Source: Styela clava
Taxonomy: Eukaryota; Chordata; Ascidiacea; Stolidobranchia; Styelidae
NCBI RefSeq assembly: GCF_964204865.1
Contig: NC_135252.1
Span: 14,219,383 to 14,283,382 of the forward strand
Direction: 5' to 3'
Length of the DNA stretch: 64,000 bases
Shown: positions 1 through 11,841 of the stretch, one piece after another
How the letters are laid out: every line of letters starts with the position of its first letter
How positions within the stretch are numbered: the first letter of the stretch is position 1
Translations under genes and position numbers: made by a program
Notes under the pieces: generated by a model
What the model was told of the DNA's origin: nothing
The model's database searches: none
What the model saw: the letters and a program-made list of their open reading frames with translations, nothing else

Positions 1-1003
1 CTAACTCAATCTCATCTAACTTATACATAATGAGGCTTCAACGTTTTGTCGCTGAGCAACCTGCGATTGTGACATTAGCTCACACGTATTCAGACACTCG
101 CATTGCCCTATTTCACTTGATTGTTTTACAATAAATCAACAACCACAGTCAAAATGATTAAATATAAGTTGCTACTTTATAAAAGAAACTACAGTTTGAC
201 TTTAGATCACTGTCACTAGAATAACTGTCACAGATATGCACTGGTTGTTGAAAAAATATTCCACAATCCGATTTTCATCATATATATATCATTACATAAC
301 ATAACCTGTGTATATATTATACATCATGACATAAGTTACCGCAGAACACTAACCCTCTGTCCATAGACCAGTACAATGATCTACAAATCTGCTTGTAATT
401 GCAATACTAATTCTCAGCAATTGTTTCTGCACAAAAGCGATTTAATAAAACAATTGTCTGAATAAAATGCCTTCATATTTCGTAAGCAATGATTAGTAAC
501 AATTTGCCTCGGGGATTAAACTAGAAACGGCGTTGTATTTCTGGTGAGGTATTTCTGCTATTAGACTGAATAGCTCAATAATTTGATTCAAAGAACAAAA
601 AGGATGACGCAATAAATTTAGTTTGCCACATACATCAAATACGGCACGTGCATACAGTAATATGAATCTGTTGGAAAATATGGAAATTCCGTATAGTTCA
701 GAATCAATCGGAAAATCATCCTAAAGCCATGCTTACAATAAACCGTAAAAATACTTGAATTTTAAGAAACGGGTAAAATTTTAATTCAGCAAAGTCAATT
801 ATACGACATTTATATGGCGATAAAAACCAAATTACCATACACTTATTAATCGAGATATCTCTTAATTAATGAAAACAAGTAAGCAATGCGAATGGGCCAT
901 CAAAACGCGGCGCCAAATCTTTTCTTACCAGATCAAATACAAAATCTAACGGAGCTGGGACATTGTCATGGATATAGTGAACAAACAAATCAAGTATCTA
1001 AAA
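1..1003. other. AT-rich non-coding stretch, copy A
   Basis: No exon-like reading frame or RNA gene recognised. Matches 16156-17486 in copy B, except that B carries an extra inverted-repeat element of ~340 bp near its position 16590-16925. Contains short TATATA runs near 280-320 only. Confidence 0.5.
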
Positions 1004-1515
1004 CAGTGGTTCTCAACCTTTTACCGACCGAAAATGAATTAACCATGTGCCGTTTGCGGATTCTGGTATAGCTTTGTTTAGCCTTGTACATCGCAGCATT
1101 TGCGAGATTCAATTTTGATTACTAAAACTAAAGTAAAGCTCCGCGGAAGACATAATGATAATTAAGTTAATTAATGCACAATTAATTTCTTGAAACACAA
1201 CTGAAAACTGACAAATAACTCTAAAAACTACAAAAACCAGCCAATGTTTGCAACCATGCTTGAATATCTGTTTGAGCGAAAAAAGTGCCTGAGCGGCTGG
1301 GTGCAGAAATTGCATTTGTTATGTGTTGCGTCATTATTGACTCCTTGGTTATAGTTGAAAGGAAACTGAATGTTTGGGGAAACATCCGTTCAGCGAATAC
1401 ACACAGTAAGGAAGATGAAGCGTTGCTGGCATATTTTAGCCAACCCAAAGGTTAATTGTTGCAATAATTCAAATCTGCTCGCGTACCACTCAAAAAGATC
1501 CCGCGTACCAATATG
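1004..1515 (+). mobile_element. hAT-like element remnant, internally deleted (copy A)
   Basis: Begins with CAGTGGTTCTCAACC, the form typical of hAT terminal repeats, and ends near two GCGTACCA motifs that resemble the subterminal motifs of the B copy. Relative to B it lacks ~375 bp straight after the left end (junction near 1030). No matching right terminal repeat was found, so the right edge is approximate. Not autonomous: no transposase domain was recognised on either strand. Confidence 0.45.
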
Positions 1516-2968
1516 CTATGCCATACATACTATATAATATTCTACAAATGATATGTTGCGAAAAAAAAAAATAATTATGTATGAAAGATACTGTTCCAAA
1601 AAGTACAAGTAATTTGGCAAGTATCAGGCAGTTGTGATGAAAAAGTCGTTGATATCATCTCTACAACATTTAGTTATCATATGCACTGTTTCCTTCTTTT
1701 ACTTTCTGCAATTTATGCAAAGTTTGGAATGTGCTGGAAACCAGGTTATTGAATGTAGCTCTGAAAAATTTCAACATCTAGATAAATTCTACAAAAGTTC
1801 ATGCATCAAGTAACTACGATAAAGGAAATTTGTGATTGTTTATGAGAGTTTAAACTGAAAGTAATAACTTTCAGACTTTCACTCAGAATTTTATTGCTTT
1901 GTCAAAATTCGTCAAATAACTTTTACGACGTTTTGCTATATTTCACAACATATACACCACGGGAATTACTAAAACTATATTTTTCTATTTTGGCCACATT
2001 TGAGTATTATTTCTGTAGCCAATTATTACTTCAAATATTCCATGGTCTGTATTTAAATAAAAAGAATATGAAATAAATCTCTGAATGTACCGAAGCTGTA
2101 ACAATGTTAGTCGGCTATAGTAGACTCTTTTTAAATGACTGGAATGTGATTTTAATGATTACTTAATTCTTAAATCACGATTGTTGACGCCAGATAAAAT
2201 GTGAAGCTCTCAACATATTTTAGATTTATTTCTAAAAATACTTTAATCGAGTTATAATAGTTAATACTATAAAACTCTAATAATAATAGTTAATACTATA
2301 AAGCTTGTGGTATTAATCTAAAATCTACAAAAAGAGATTGTCGTTTTTCGAAAATGCAAAACCATGCTAAAAGCGTCACGAAAAGTGAAGTAGAACAGAT
2401 GTCTGAAGTGATCATTAGTTTATAATTTTAAATGCTCAACTAATCCTATTAATTTATATTTGTTAAGCTGTCGAAAATGATCACAGGAGTAATTACCATA
2501 AGCAATTTCATGAAAAACATTCTTCAATAGGTCCACTCGGTGTCCAAAAATCAATTTACGCTACCAGGCACTGGTAGATTGCAGCAGTATCAATTAAAAT
2601 GATATTTACTGGTACTTAAGCTAAATGGTAAGCAATTACAATCAATAACAGTAATTTTCACCAAGATCGAGAAGCGGAATATAAATAAAGAAATGCAGTA
2701 ATGCTAGAAAAGATTCAGCAGTATTCTTAGAAACATATTTTCAATTTGAACTGAGAATAAAGGTGTATGATTAACCAAAAATAAAAATGAATTTTTAATC
2801 AAAAATATTTTGTTATTATTATTATTATTATTATATAATGTTATTTGTTTTATAATGAATCTAAACCTTACTATCAGTTGGAATTGAACAAGACTAACTA
2901 CTGATCCTTTGTCAGTGCCTTGGCACTGGTGGTTACGTATGCGCACATATGTTGTAGAAAGAATAAAG
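1516..2968. other. Non-coding stretch with TTA microsatellite, copy A
   Basis: No recognisable gene. At about 1815 it holds the empty site for the ~1.9-kb insertion seen in B-D (the GATAAAG context is intact). A short (TTA)n run lies at about 2812-2836; it is shorter and interrupted in the other copies. Confidence 0.5.
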
Positions 2969-3127
2969 ATGACTCTATCATTTGTATTAACAGTTTTGCT
3001 GCACTTTAACACAATTCATTTCTGTAATGTTTTGTCTGACCGACCGAGGTCAAGCTTACCCAGACAGTCTTACGACAAGAAAGGCGATAGCGTGTGCATT
3101 AAAAATGGTTATCCCGCAGTTCTGTAA
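2969..3127 (+). CDS. Candidate small secreted-type ORF (52 aa), copy A
   Basis: Not recognised. The frame starting at this ATG has a hydrophobic N-terminus of about 20 residues (MTLSFVLTVLLHF...) like a signal peptide. A basic stretch (DRPRSS..RQSYDKK) and a short tail with one cysteine follow. It could be the first exon of a secreted protein, a small peptide precursor, or a remnant. An acceptor-like pyrimidine-rich CAG lies at about 2913, so an upstream non-coding exon is possible. Copies B-D carry a 47-nt deletion at the 3' end that truncates the frame to 42 aa, which argues against strong constraint. Whether it is expressed is unknown. Confidence 0.25.
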   Translation: MTLSFVLTVLLHFNTIHFCNVLSDRPRSSLPRQSYDKKGDSVCIKNGYPAVL

Positions 3128-3786
3128 AAAATATTACTAAATGAAATGATCATATATACTCCATTCTTTTAGAAATTCGACAATGGCGTGAGCTCATGCT
3201 GGGTGAAGACTACGATGTCTGCTGACCGTGGCTATAGGATAACTTTGTCCAACAGTTATCCGAAATTGTAGTCTTGACGCTTTTCTTGTCATAGTTGAAA
3301 TATACTTGTCTGTTGATGTCTGACTTCGGTGATAAAAATCATTTGTATAAGTGTGCAGTGCGACTTTTGAATCACATGAGAAATTTATAATATTTAAATT
3401 GATCAATTCTGGCTGAGGAATAATGTGTTTAAAAACTAGAAATATTGTTTTACAATTCCTCCTTCCATTTGTTTATATTACAGGTATTTTGTTCACGTAT
3501 ATTTGAAAGACGTGATTAAAGAACATGGCATGTGGTCTGTTGCGAAATATTTCGACACAATTTTTTTCTGATAAGCAAGTAGAATAAAAACAATCGACGT
3601 ATGTTTCAATTATGTATGGTAGATAGAACTATCGTCAGAAATAACATTAAGCATATTCTGACTCACAAAAGTGTCATGTGGATATTTTTAGAACGCAAAG
3701 CATTTTAATAATTAAATAGAAATGAACGGTAACAGTAATCGAAGAAATCTTCAGGCTCTCGTTTTCGGAAATGCAATTTACGTTTG
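3128..3786. other. Non-coding stretch upstream of GNAT-P, copy A
   Basis: No gene seen. It separates the small secreted-type ORF from the GNAT-P promoter block and is conserved in layout in all four copies. Further regulatory sequence could lie here, but I cannot identify any. Confidence 0.4.
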
Positions 3787-3842
3787 TCGAGACATTTCAA
3801 TTTCACGAAGAAAAAATACTTCATGAAATCGATATATAAAAA
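3787..3842 (+). promoter_or_regulatory. GNAT-P promoter block with TATA box, copy A (altered)
   Basis: Begins with TCGAGACATTT and ends in TATATAAA, ~130 nt before the GNAT-P ATG. Aligned with the minus-strand paralog, the block is conserved. In copies B-D it includes a TACGTCAT (bZIP/CRE-like) core just upstream of the TATA box; in copy A this core reads TACTTCAT. Functional assignment is inferred from conservation and position. Confidence 0.55.
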
Positions 3843-3968
3843 GGTCGGAATCAGAGAACGAAACATTAAACATTTTGACGCGTTGTTGCGAATCTCGAGC
3901 CATCGAATTTGGAGGCCAAAGTGTTTTACAGTTTTTTCTCGCAGAATTTACATTGAAGTTTAAAAACT

Positions 3969-5290
3969 ATGAAGTCTCAAACAAAATTCAACATGTGCAG
4001 GTATGCAATATAATTTATCTACTATTATAACTTTTTGTAATTATAACCTCATGAAAAATATATGTATGTTGGTAAGTTGTAGTTATTTCCATATTAACAA
4101 ATTTTTATTTTTTCAGTGAAGTTTTAGTTGAGATATCACGCGGAGAACAAGATTGGACAGAAGTCAGGGAATGCCTTGTTCGAGCTTTTCATCATTATTC
4201 TTTGTATAAATACTTGATACCAAACGAACAAACAAGACCAGAATTTTTGAGAAGATATTTAGAAGCAATATATGACGTCACTATACGTAATGGAAACTCA
4301 ATACTTTTAGTTGGAAGATTATCTGAAAATGTAAGTACCGGTATACTAAATGAGTTTATTCGTATCTAATTCAAAACAAAATTATACCTATTAAATGTTT
4401 TATTTTTATATCAAATACAGAACACAATTATAGGAGGAGTTATGGTTGTTCCGCCATCTAAAGAATATGGAGGATGGGAATGTGAAAAAGCTGATGATTT
4501 TTACGAAGCTTATGAAAAATATAAATTGAGAGAAATCGATCTTGAAGCATTTGTAAGAATGGAAAAGTAAGTTTGGACTTTTCAAATAACTCTATGATTT
4601 GCCAGCTTTCTACTTGTCAGAGATAGAAAAGAGAAATTAATTTAGATATTTCATTTCTATTCATTTATATTATTTATATTCATATATGAAGAATGGGAAT
4701 ATGAAAATATATCAAAACATGTTTGTTCAACTAAAGTACCGTTATGGAATGGAATATTTTGTGCGGTTGATCCTAAATATTCAGGAAAAGGTTGTGGGAG
4801 TATGAGTTATAATGAATGCTTGAAAATAATTAAAAATATTCAAGAAAGCAATAAGAAGAAAAAACTTCAAATTAAACACGAAGAAAATACTGGAATAAAA
4901 TCAAGAAAATTAATAAAGAGATTGACAGATTCAGAAAGCTCACCAATGCTCTTCATGATTAGTCACAGTAAACGAGCAGTTCAATTTCACCTAAAGAATG
5001 GTTTTCAGTCCGTTGCCGACATTCCGTACTACGATGAAAACACATCGGCTGATCAAGATAATTCTCAATTCAACGCTACTGTATTGATGATGGATCCTCT
5101 TAACGCTGATAGAATTGCTGACTTTAAGAAAAAAATAAATTTTCCAACAGAGAGAACAAACAATATCGAAACTGGTTTACAAATGACACATATTTCTGTA
5201 ACAGCTGAATCTCATTTGATACACAACAGCTCAATTACTAGCATAATAAATATGTATGATCGCTTGAAAATCACTAGAAATAGAGGGTAA
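3969..5290 (+). pseudogene. GNAT-P acetyltransferase gene, copy A, likely mis-spliced
   Basis: Exon-by-exon homolog of the GNAT-P gene in copies B-D: exon 1 3969-4000, exon 2 4117-4330, exon 3 4421-4566, last exon region 4684-5290. Introns 1 and 2 keep GT and AG ends. The acceptor of intron 3 does not: position 4683 is T where the other copies have G, so CAG becomes CAT. The nearest downstream AG (4690-4691) would give a stop within a few codons, and the TTTAG upstream would add 38 nt and shift the frame. Exon 3 also has an E-to-V change near its end. The last exon remains open, so the loss may be recent, or a rare splice form may persist. In intact copies the product is a 332-aa GNAT-fold protein. 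Called a probable pseudogene on sequence alone. Confidence 0.65.
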
Positions 5291-8200
5291 ATAAAAAAGT
5301 TATCAAATAAGATAGCTTTCTTTAGAGTTACTTTGAGATCGGTACTAAATATTAATACACTTCCAACGTGTCTCGTTGACTAAAATTTGTTTTCAGTTGA
5401 ATAATTAAAAATACTGTGAGACTTTTAGCTCTGAAAAGTATATATATATATAAGTAAAATGTCACACAAAACAATCTTTTTTAAATTATTTAATCTGTTT
5501 GTAATGTTATATCAAAAATTAGCAGCTGTGAAATGTTCTTTTCCTTTCTCATTTATAATTTTTTAAATGGGTGCTTTTTACAAATTTGGCTCGATTATTC
5601 ACTGTTTAATTTTTGTATATGTTTTTATTACATCTTATACAATTTTTCCTATTTTGCTCAAATTATGTTTTATATATACTTAATAATACACTGACCTATT
5701 TATTGATACGTTGTCTTGTTTTTCTCTACTGCATGGGAATTCAAGTAATTCTCTTATAGGAGTGATTATGTAGTGCTGTCTGACAGATCTTTATATAAGA
5801 AGACGTGATTTACAAGTAAAATTCTCAGCCGTTTTGATAACAGACACAATATATTCGTTAATATGTTGAGAGGGTGTGGAAAACCAGGTAATCCGTGAAA
5901 ATTGAGTTGAATATTCCGATATTTGACTGATCTGAATTGAAATCTTGAAATCAGTCACAAATTATTAGGGTTTTTCAATCGTCAATTTTTTTTACACTAG
6001 CATATCTATATCATTTAATTAAGATGCGACAGGAAGTATTGTCTGTCTTTGGAAATAGGTTCAGATAATGCTTAGTTGAACAACTAACACATGAATCTTT
6101 TATATATTAGAGTTTGCCACTTGAAATTAGTAATTTTGGTCATAATTTGGATAGACCAACAGTAGACAGAGTTATAATATTTTAGGTAAAGTCAAATGCT
6201 GTCAGATCGCGTTTTAATGTTTTATTAGGAAGGTAAGTTCTGGAAAATATATATAACACTAGAAAAATTTGAATACATCTAACAGTTTTAGTCATTCTGT
6301 GGTTAACAGGGAATACTTTTTAATGTTATTATGTAATGTTTTTACTTTGCGAAAATATAAGTTTGTGATCAATCATAAAGTTGTGATAAACTCAGTAGGT
6401 TTATTGGGTAAATATTAAGTATTCACGAACAAAATTATTTTTTACCGAAATTGCAAAATATGTTGAATACGCATAATATTACAAATTGCCTATCGGAAAA
6501 CAAAAATAAATTCAGACTTATAATTGCGTTTCATGTGGTGATTCATCAAGACCTTAGAAGATCCACGAGATTTTACGTTGTGTGTCACTCATTTCATCAA
6601 TGTGACCATTTCTTCAGGTCTTGTTATTAAACTAAACTTGTTAATAAAATGTATGTTGAGCAAAAACATATCGACTTGTCTCTTTTTCTATTACATCCAC
6701 ATTCTTATCGATTGAGCAATAATCTTTTAACAACATTTTTTAAAAAGACACAATTTTTTACAAACATATTGAAATAGTTTGCTAAGATGAAATTATCTAG
6801 TCTGTTTATTTTGCTAGACTTAAATTACCTAATACCATATATGGTTGTAACAGTTGGAATAAATTTGAGATACACATAAAAATTATTACGTCATATATAA
6901 GATTGCGGTTTTAAGGCTGAAATCATAAAATCAGGAAATTACCTCATAAACCAAAACCAAATCTTTCTCAGATAAAGTACTTTTCTTTTGAGTTACCGAA
7001 AAGTGATTCTCATTTCTAGCAGGTGCGGGAGTTTAATGACTTCATTTACAAATTACCATGAGATTGAGTAAGTTTTAATTTATATAATTAGATTTAGAAA
7101 GTAACCACATCGTAGTTATCCAGCCTACATTTTAGTCAGAATCTGGTTAGGGCAATGGTATAATACAAACACTACTAATACAACAATTAAATTGTTTATT
7201 TTACAATATTTTAATGTTTTTTAAACATATGTGGTAAACAGATTTGTTACTTAAAATTCAAAAGTTTCTGAAAAAATAGGTTAGAAATGAAGTTGTGCTT
7301 TGATACCCAACACTAATTATTATTTACGAAACTAATTATGCACGAAACTTATTTCACACACTATAATTTAGTCACCTTAAAGTAATGATACCAATAAGTA
7401 GGTATTAAAATCCGTATAAGTCGTATCAAATATTTTTCTAATTGTTTAATATCATGCCATACACTTACTTTCTTTTTCAAGAAAGCTTCACTAGTTTTAG
7501 CTTATGAAAAATATAAATTCATAAATTGAGTCAAAATCTAAAAAAAAATTTTTTTTTTTTGACTGCGATTAGTGCAATATTATCCTTATATATTTCGATA
7601 TATTATGGATTGCCTAATTTACAACAAAACAAAAAAAAAATGGGTGAAAACGCGTTTGTGTATTCTAAGCCCAAGGTTGCAAAATATGTAATTTTATATT
7701 TGTTTCTTATCTAATAAATTTCTTATCTTATTCAGACGTACAAAAATTCTGTTTAAAATAGATTAAGAAAATTTGATTTTGTATTCATTTTTGAAAACGT
7801 GGGCTAAAGATTCTAGTTTGTTGCATTCACTGTTCCTATTTTTAAACACATTGTGATAAAAATATCCTCGTTTCGATATGATAGTTTTTGTTATACGTAT
7901 CAGTGGTATCGTATGACATAAAATAACCCCAAAACCGATAAAATCGAACTACAGCTCACTTACATTATACTGTTGATCAATTGTGTCGTGCTGTTTCTAT
8001 TTCATATAAACCAAATTATTTTGAACTTCAGTGAGTTAATCCGATAATGAGAAAATCGTCTAACATTTTTGAAAGTTTCTGTTCATGTTCACCAAAAATG
8101 TTAAGGAAATTACATATTTGTTTAAAAAACGCATTCCATAATAATGGTGAATAGAAATAGCATCAAAAATCTTTATTATAATGGGTAAAATTGGTGTATA

Positions 8201-10245
8201 ACAGCTCATCATGTCGCAAGCATCATTATATTTGGAAAGTGTAGCCTCTAAAAGTTACAGCATGTCAAAGTTAATATTCAAGTAAATCATAATGTATTTT
8301 ATTATTAACACATTTGAAGTAACTTAAAAGTACGTTAAAATTATATAACATATTTATTAGACAGGAAGTGGAGCAATCTACAGTTTAGCTAAATTGTTGT
8401 TGTTGTTGTGTTAATGTTGTAAAAATCACTTTACACAAAATTTAATACTTAAAGATAAACTACCTTGTTAGAAGGCTGTTGGCAAACTTCGAATATCTTG
8501 TATTCTTAATTCTTTTTATTGCTCTTCTCTATTTTTTCTACCACTCCCAATATTTATGGCCAATAATATATAATATATATAATATAATAAAAAAGCTATT
8601 TAAAATATATATGATTAAAATTTAAATATTTCTGCAAACAATATCAATAGAATTATGTATTCAATTGTTGATTTTCTTAAATGTTTCCATAATCTTTTAA
8701 TTAATTTATACTCAGAGGCACATTTTCTAGTGACACAGCTAAATTTGAAAGCTTTTTGATTTATATCAGTATTGGTAAACGATTAAATTGTGTACTACCT
8801 AGTTTAAAATATTCTTTATAATGAAAATCAAAAGTTCTCTGACAAACAAATCAAACAAAAACGGAAATTCAATTATAACAATTAACTTGAAATGCCTTAT
8901 GAGATTCAATTTCAACCTTATATGCCCAAAATATGATGTCACGTTATCAATCCGTCATTCTATGATCAAAAATTAGTTGCATATTAAATACGAAGCTGTG
9001 TGAAGTCATCTGAGCAATCATTTGCCATTATCCAATCATGGATTTCCAGACACGTACAAATTTTATCAATCACGCAATCGTAACATCAAGTCACTTCACG
9101 TGAGAATACAATTTCATGTTTGAGAAAATGCCACACAATAGAAATCATTAATTTTTACCATTTACCAGTATGGTTGAATGTTTTTGGATTGAGTACGGTA
9201 CATTTGGTTTGTCTAATCATTTTTCACATTCCCATGCTCATAGTTTTTTTTTATTTACTTTTAACATATTTGTTTAATTAACGAAAGAGATTGAATCAAA
9301 TGTGCTGCAGTTAGGCAAGGGATATCAAGTTGATACCTAAGAATGAAATTTCCCAAACTAGAAGTGATTGGAATTATTTGATGGAATATGTGTTTTTTTT
9401 GAGAAAATATTTAATTAAAAAATTGTTGTTTAGTTTGTGTGAACCAAATTTAAAATACCCTAATATCTTACCATTTGTCTGTAGTAATAATGTCACATCG
9501 TTAAATAAACGTCATGAAATTAAAGTGTGGTTAAATCAGTTTACATATTGAACCCATAATGATGAATTATGTTTAAGAAAGACCAGCAAAATTAATAAAC
9601 AATACTGAGTAATGTTGAAGTTGCTCAAAAAGACCTCCAACAACTTCAGAAGGCAAGTAAAATTTTATTGTGGAAATTTCAAGTTTTATTTTAATCCTCT
9701 CTGTCTATACTTGTAACTGCATTTAACTTTTACTTTGACTCAATGAGAAAAATAGCTCGGAGAAGCATTTGAGATCTGATTTAAAATTTAAATAACTCTT
9801 TTGTAGCAACTCGCAAATCTCACAACAACATCAAAAAGTCGGCATAAAGATTTGTATTAAAAATTAATAAACATAATACAGGAAAGATAGAAAAAAAATG
9901 AAACATAAGATATCAAATAATTTTTGAAAATATATTGACATATTATTAGAAAAAAATACCCATTTATATAAAAAAGTTGTGTAAAATAAATCAATTTTAG
10001 CAGATTTCACAGTAATTTGTTTAAATATCTTCCCAATAATATAGCACATATATGGAGTATAAAAGTGAAAAGACTGTTATATGTGGCATTTTCTCTGAAG
10101 TAATATTTACCCGGGACTAAAACAACTCACATTTTGGATGACGCGAATTTAAAATTGATACCGAAGCATTTTTTTTTAAATTACCAATTACAACATATCT
10201 AATTGTGGATTGGAAATTAGAACGTGATTTCCACAAGAATATTAT
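5291..10245. other. ~5-kb gene-less stretch between convergent GNAT genes, copy A
   Basis: Very AT-rich. I recognise no domain in any frame. 5287-5396 may be a terminal intron of GNAT-P. The divergence breakpoint with its A/T tract lies at about 7540-7561; left of it copy A is diverged from B-D, right of it nearly identical. A (TTG)n run lies near 8394-8410. Short open frames near 7526, 9330 and 9864 (minus) show no family resemblance. Confidence 0.5.
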
Positions 10246-11693
10246 TCAACCTCTATTTCTGATGATTCCATGGTGATCATATGTATTTATCATACTAGAA
10301 ATGGGAATGTTGTGTTTCACCTGAGATTTCTCTGCTGTAGCCGAATGTGTTGTCGGAAAACTGATTCCGAATTGGACATTTTGTTTTCCCGGCATTGTAC
10401 AATTTATTTTTTGCGTAAAGTCAGCAATTCTATCGGCGTCCAAAGGATCCAACATCAAAACGTTTACATTGAAATGAGATTTTGCTTTATCAATCGATGT
10501 GTTTCCATCGTAGTATGGAATATCAGCAACTGTGCAAAAACCATTCTTCTGGTGAAATCGAACTGCTTGTCTACTGTGACTAATCATAAAAAGCATTGGT
10601 GACTTTTTAAAATCCTTTTTTAAAGATTTTCTTGATTCGATTTTGGTATTTTCAATTTTTGCTGCAGAGTTGTTGACTTTAACATTCTGAATGACTGGTG
10701 AACGATGTGTTAGTATTGCCAAACTATGAATAAATGCCATAAAAGTTTTGGAATTAATTTGTTTTCTGCAATACTCGAGTAATTTTTGAGAAATTATTGA
10801 AAAATTCCCGCTGTTTTTACTCTCCATTTTCTTTATTTTGGTTATCTTGGTTTCTTGAATATTATTTATTATTTTCAAACATTCATTGTAACTCATACTC
10901 CCACATCCTCTTCCTGCATACTGGGGATCAACAGCACAAAATATTCCATTCCATAACGGTACTTTAGTTGAACAAACATGTTTTGATATATTTTCATATT
11001 CCCATTCTTCATATCTGAATATAAATAAATATGAATAATATGTCTGAATTAATTTATCTCTGACAAATAATACGATGGAAAATCATAAAGTTATTCGAAA
11101 AATACGAACTTACTTCTCCATTCTCTCAAATGCTTCAAGATCGATTTCTTTCAACTTGTATTTTTCATATGCTTCGTAAAAATCATCAGCTTTTTCACAT
11201 TCCCATCCTCCATGATCTTGAGATGGAGGAACAGCCATAACTCCTCCGATAATTGTGTTCTGTATTTGATAATAATAAAAACATTTAAAAGATAATAAGG
11301 AAAACATTTAAACATTTTATTATGAATTACATATACTTGACAACATTCGTAAACTTACATTGTCAGATAATCTTCCAACTAAAAGTATTGAGTTTCCATT
11401 ACGTATAGTGACGTCATATATTGCTTCTAAATATTTTCTTAAAAATTCTGGTCTTGTTTGTTCGTTTGGTATCAAGTATTTATACAAAGAATAATGATGA
11501 AAAGCTCGAACAAGGCATTCCCTGACCTCTATCCAATCTTCTTCTCCACGTGATACTTCAACTTTAACTTTACTGGAAAAAAATTGAAAATATGAACGAT
11601 ATAGCAATAAACGTTTATTGAACATCAAAACTATAATTATAATATGTTAATATCGTAATTCTTAAATTATACGTAAGTTTCAAACCTGTACAT
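10246..11693 (-). CDS. GNAT-M: GNAT-family N-acetyltransferase-like protein (378 aa), copy A
   Basis: Four exons on the minus strand: 11686-11693, 11359-11572, 11114-11259 and 10246-11014. All introns have GT-AG ends, the summed length (1137 nt) is in frame, and the ATG has an in-frame stop shortly upstream. The protein shows GNAT motif A at about residues 147-161, FCAVDPQYAGRGCG, matching the Q/R-x-x-G-x-G/A acetyl-CoA signature. The beta-strand/helix of motif B follows at 261-282 (SPMLFMISHS..AVRFHQKNGF). About 98 residues separate M163 from motif B, 52 more than in GNAT-P; the extra part is lysine- and asparagine-rich and looks disordered. Acetyl-CoA-dependent transfer to an amine is the family role; the substrate is unknown. 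No signal peptide or membrane segment is seen, so it is probably cytosolic or nuclear. Exon 3 differs from B and C by one residue (M for I). Confidence 0.8.
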
Positions 11694-11841
11694 TTCAATT
11701 TTTGTTGAAGTTTATAACTTTTATCTTCCTTAGAAAATTGTAGATAATTTGCAAAATACTTTGATCTCAACAAAATTCGATTGTTTCGATTGTTGTATCA
11801 GCGCTCGACACTGTGTAATAATATGTGTTGAACTCCGCAGC

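Larger units (their letters stand above)
1..7561. repeat. Older diverged copy of the second part of the unit
   Basis: Aligns by eye to 16156-26260, with frequent substitutions and indels. Compared with B-D it lacks three blocks: the inverted-repeat element (16587-16925 in B), ~375 bp inside the hAT-like remnant, and the whole ~1.9-kb (GA)n insertion. It carries a plus-strand GNAT gene that looks broken. It is the left flank of the recently amplified block. Confidence 0.8.

Noticed and set aside
5800-5900. TATA-like TTTATATAAG followed by a short ATG exon with a CAG|GTAATC donor
   Set aside because: The donor is changed to AAGGAATC in copies B-D and no convincing next exon was found.
7526-7714. 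62-aa plus-strand frame, including a possible mini-exon from ATG 7640 spliced to 7738
   Set aside because: The frame runs through the A/T homopolymer tract. The putative 51-nt intron is possible, but the predicted product is tiny, unrecognised and destroyed in the diverged copy near 63720.
9330-9551. 73-aa plus-strand frame repeated in A, B and C
   Set aside because: Conservation only reflects recent duplication of the DNA. No domain, promoter or splice signals seen.
9864-10049. 61-aa minus-strand frame rich in F, Y and I
   Set aside because: Composition is what random AT-rich sequence gives; no family resemblance.
10270-10602. 110-aa plus-strand frame
   Set aside because: Lies antisense to the last exon of GNAT-M and is a shadow of it.
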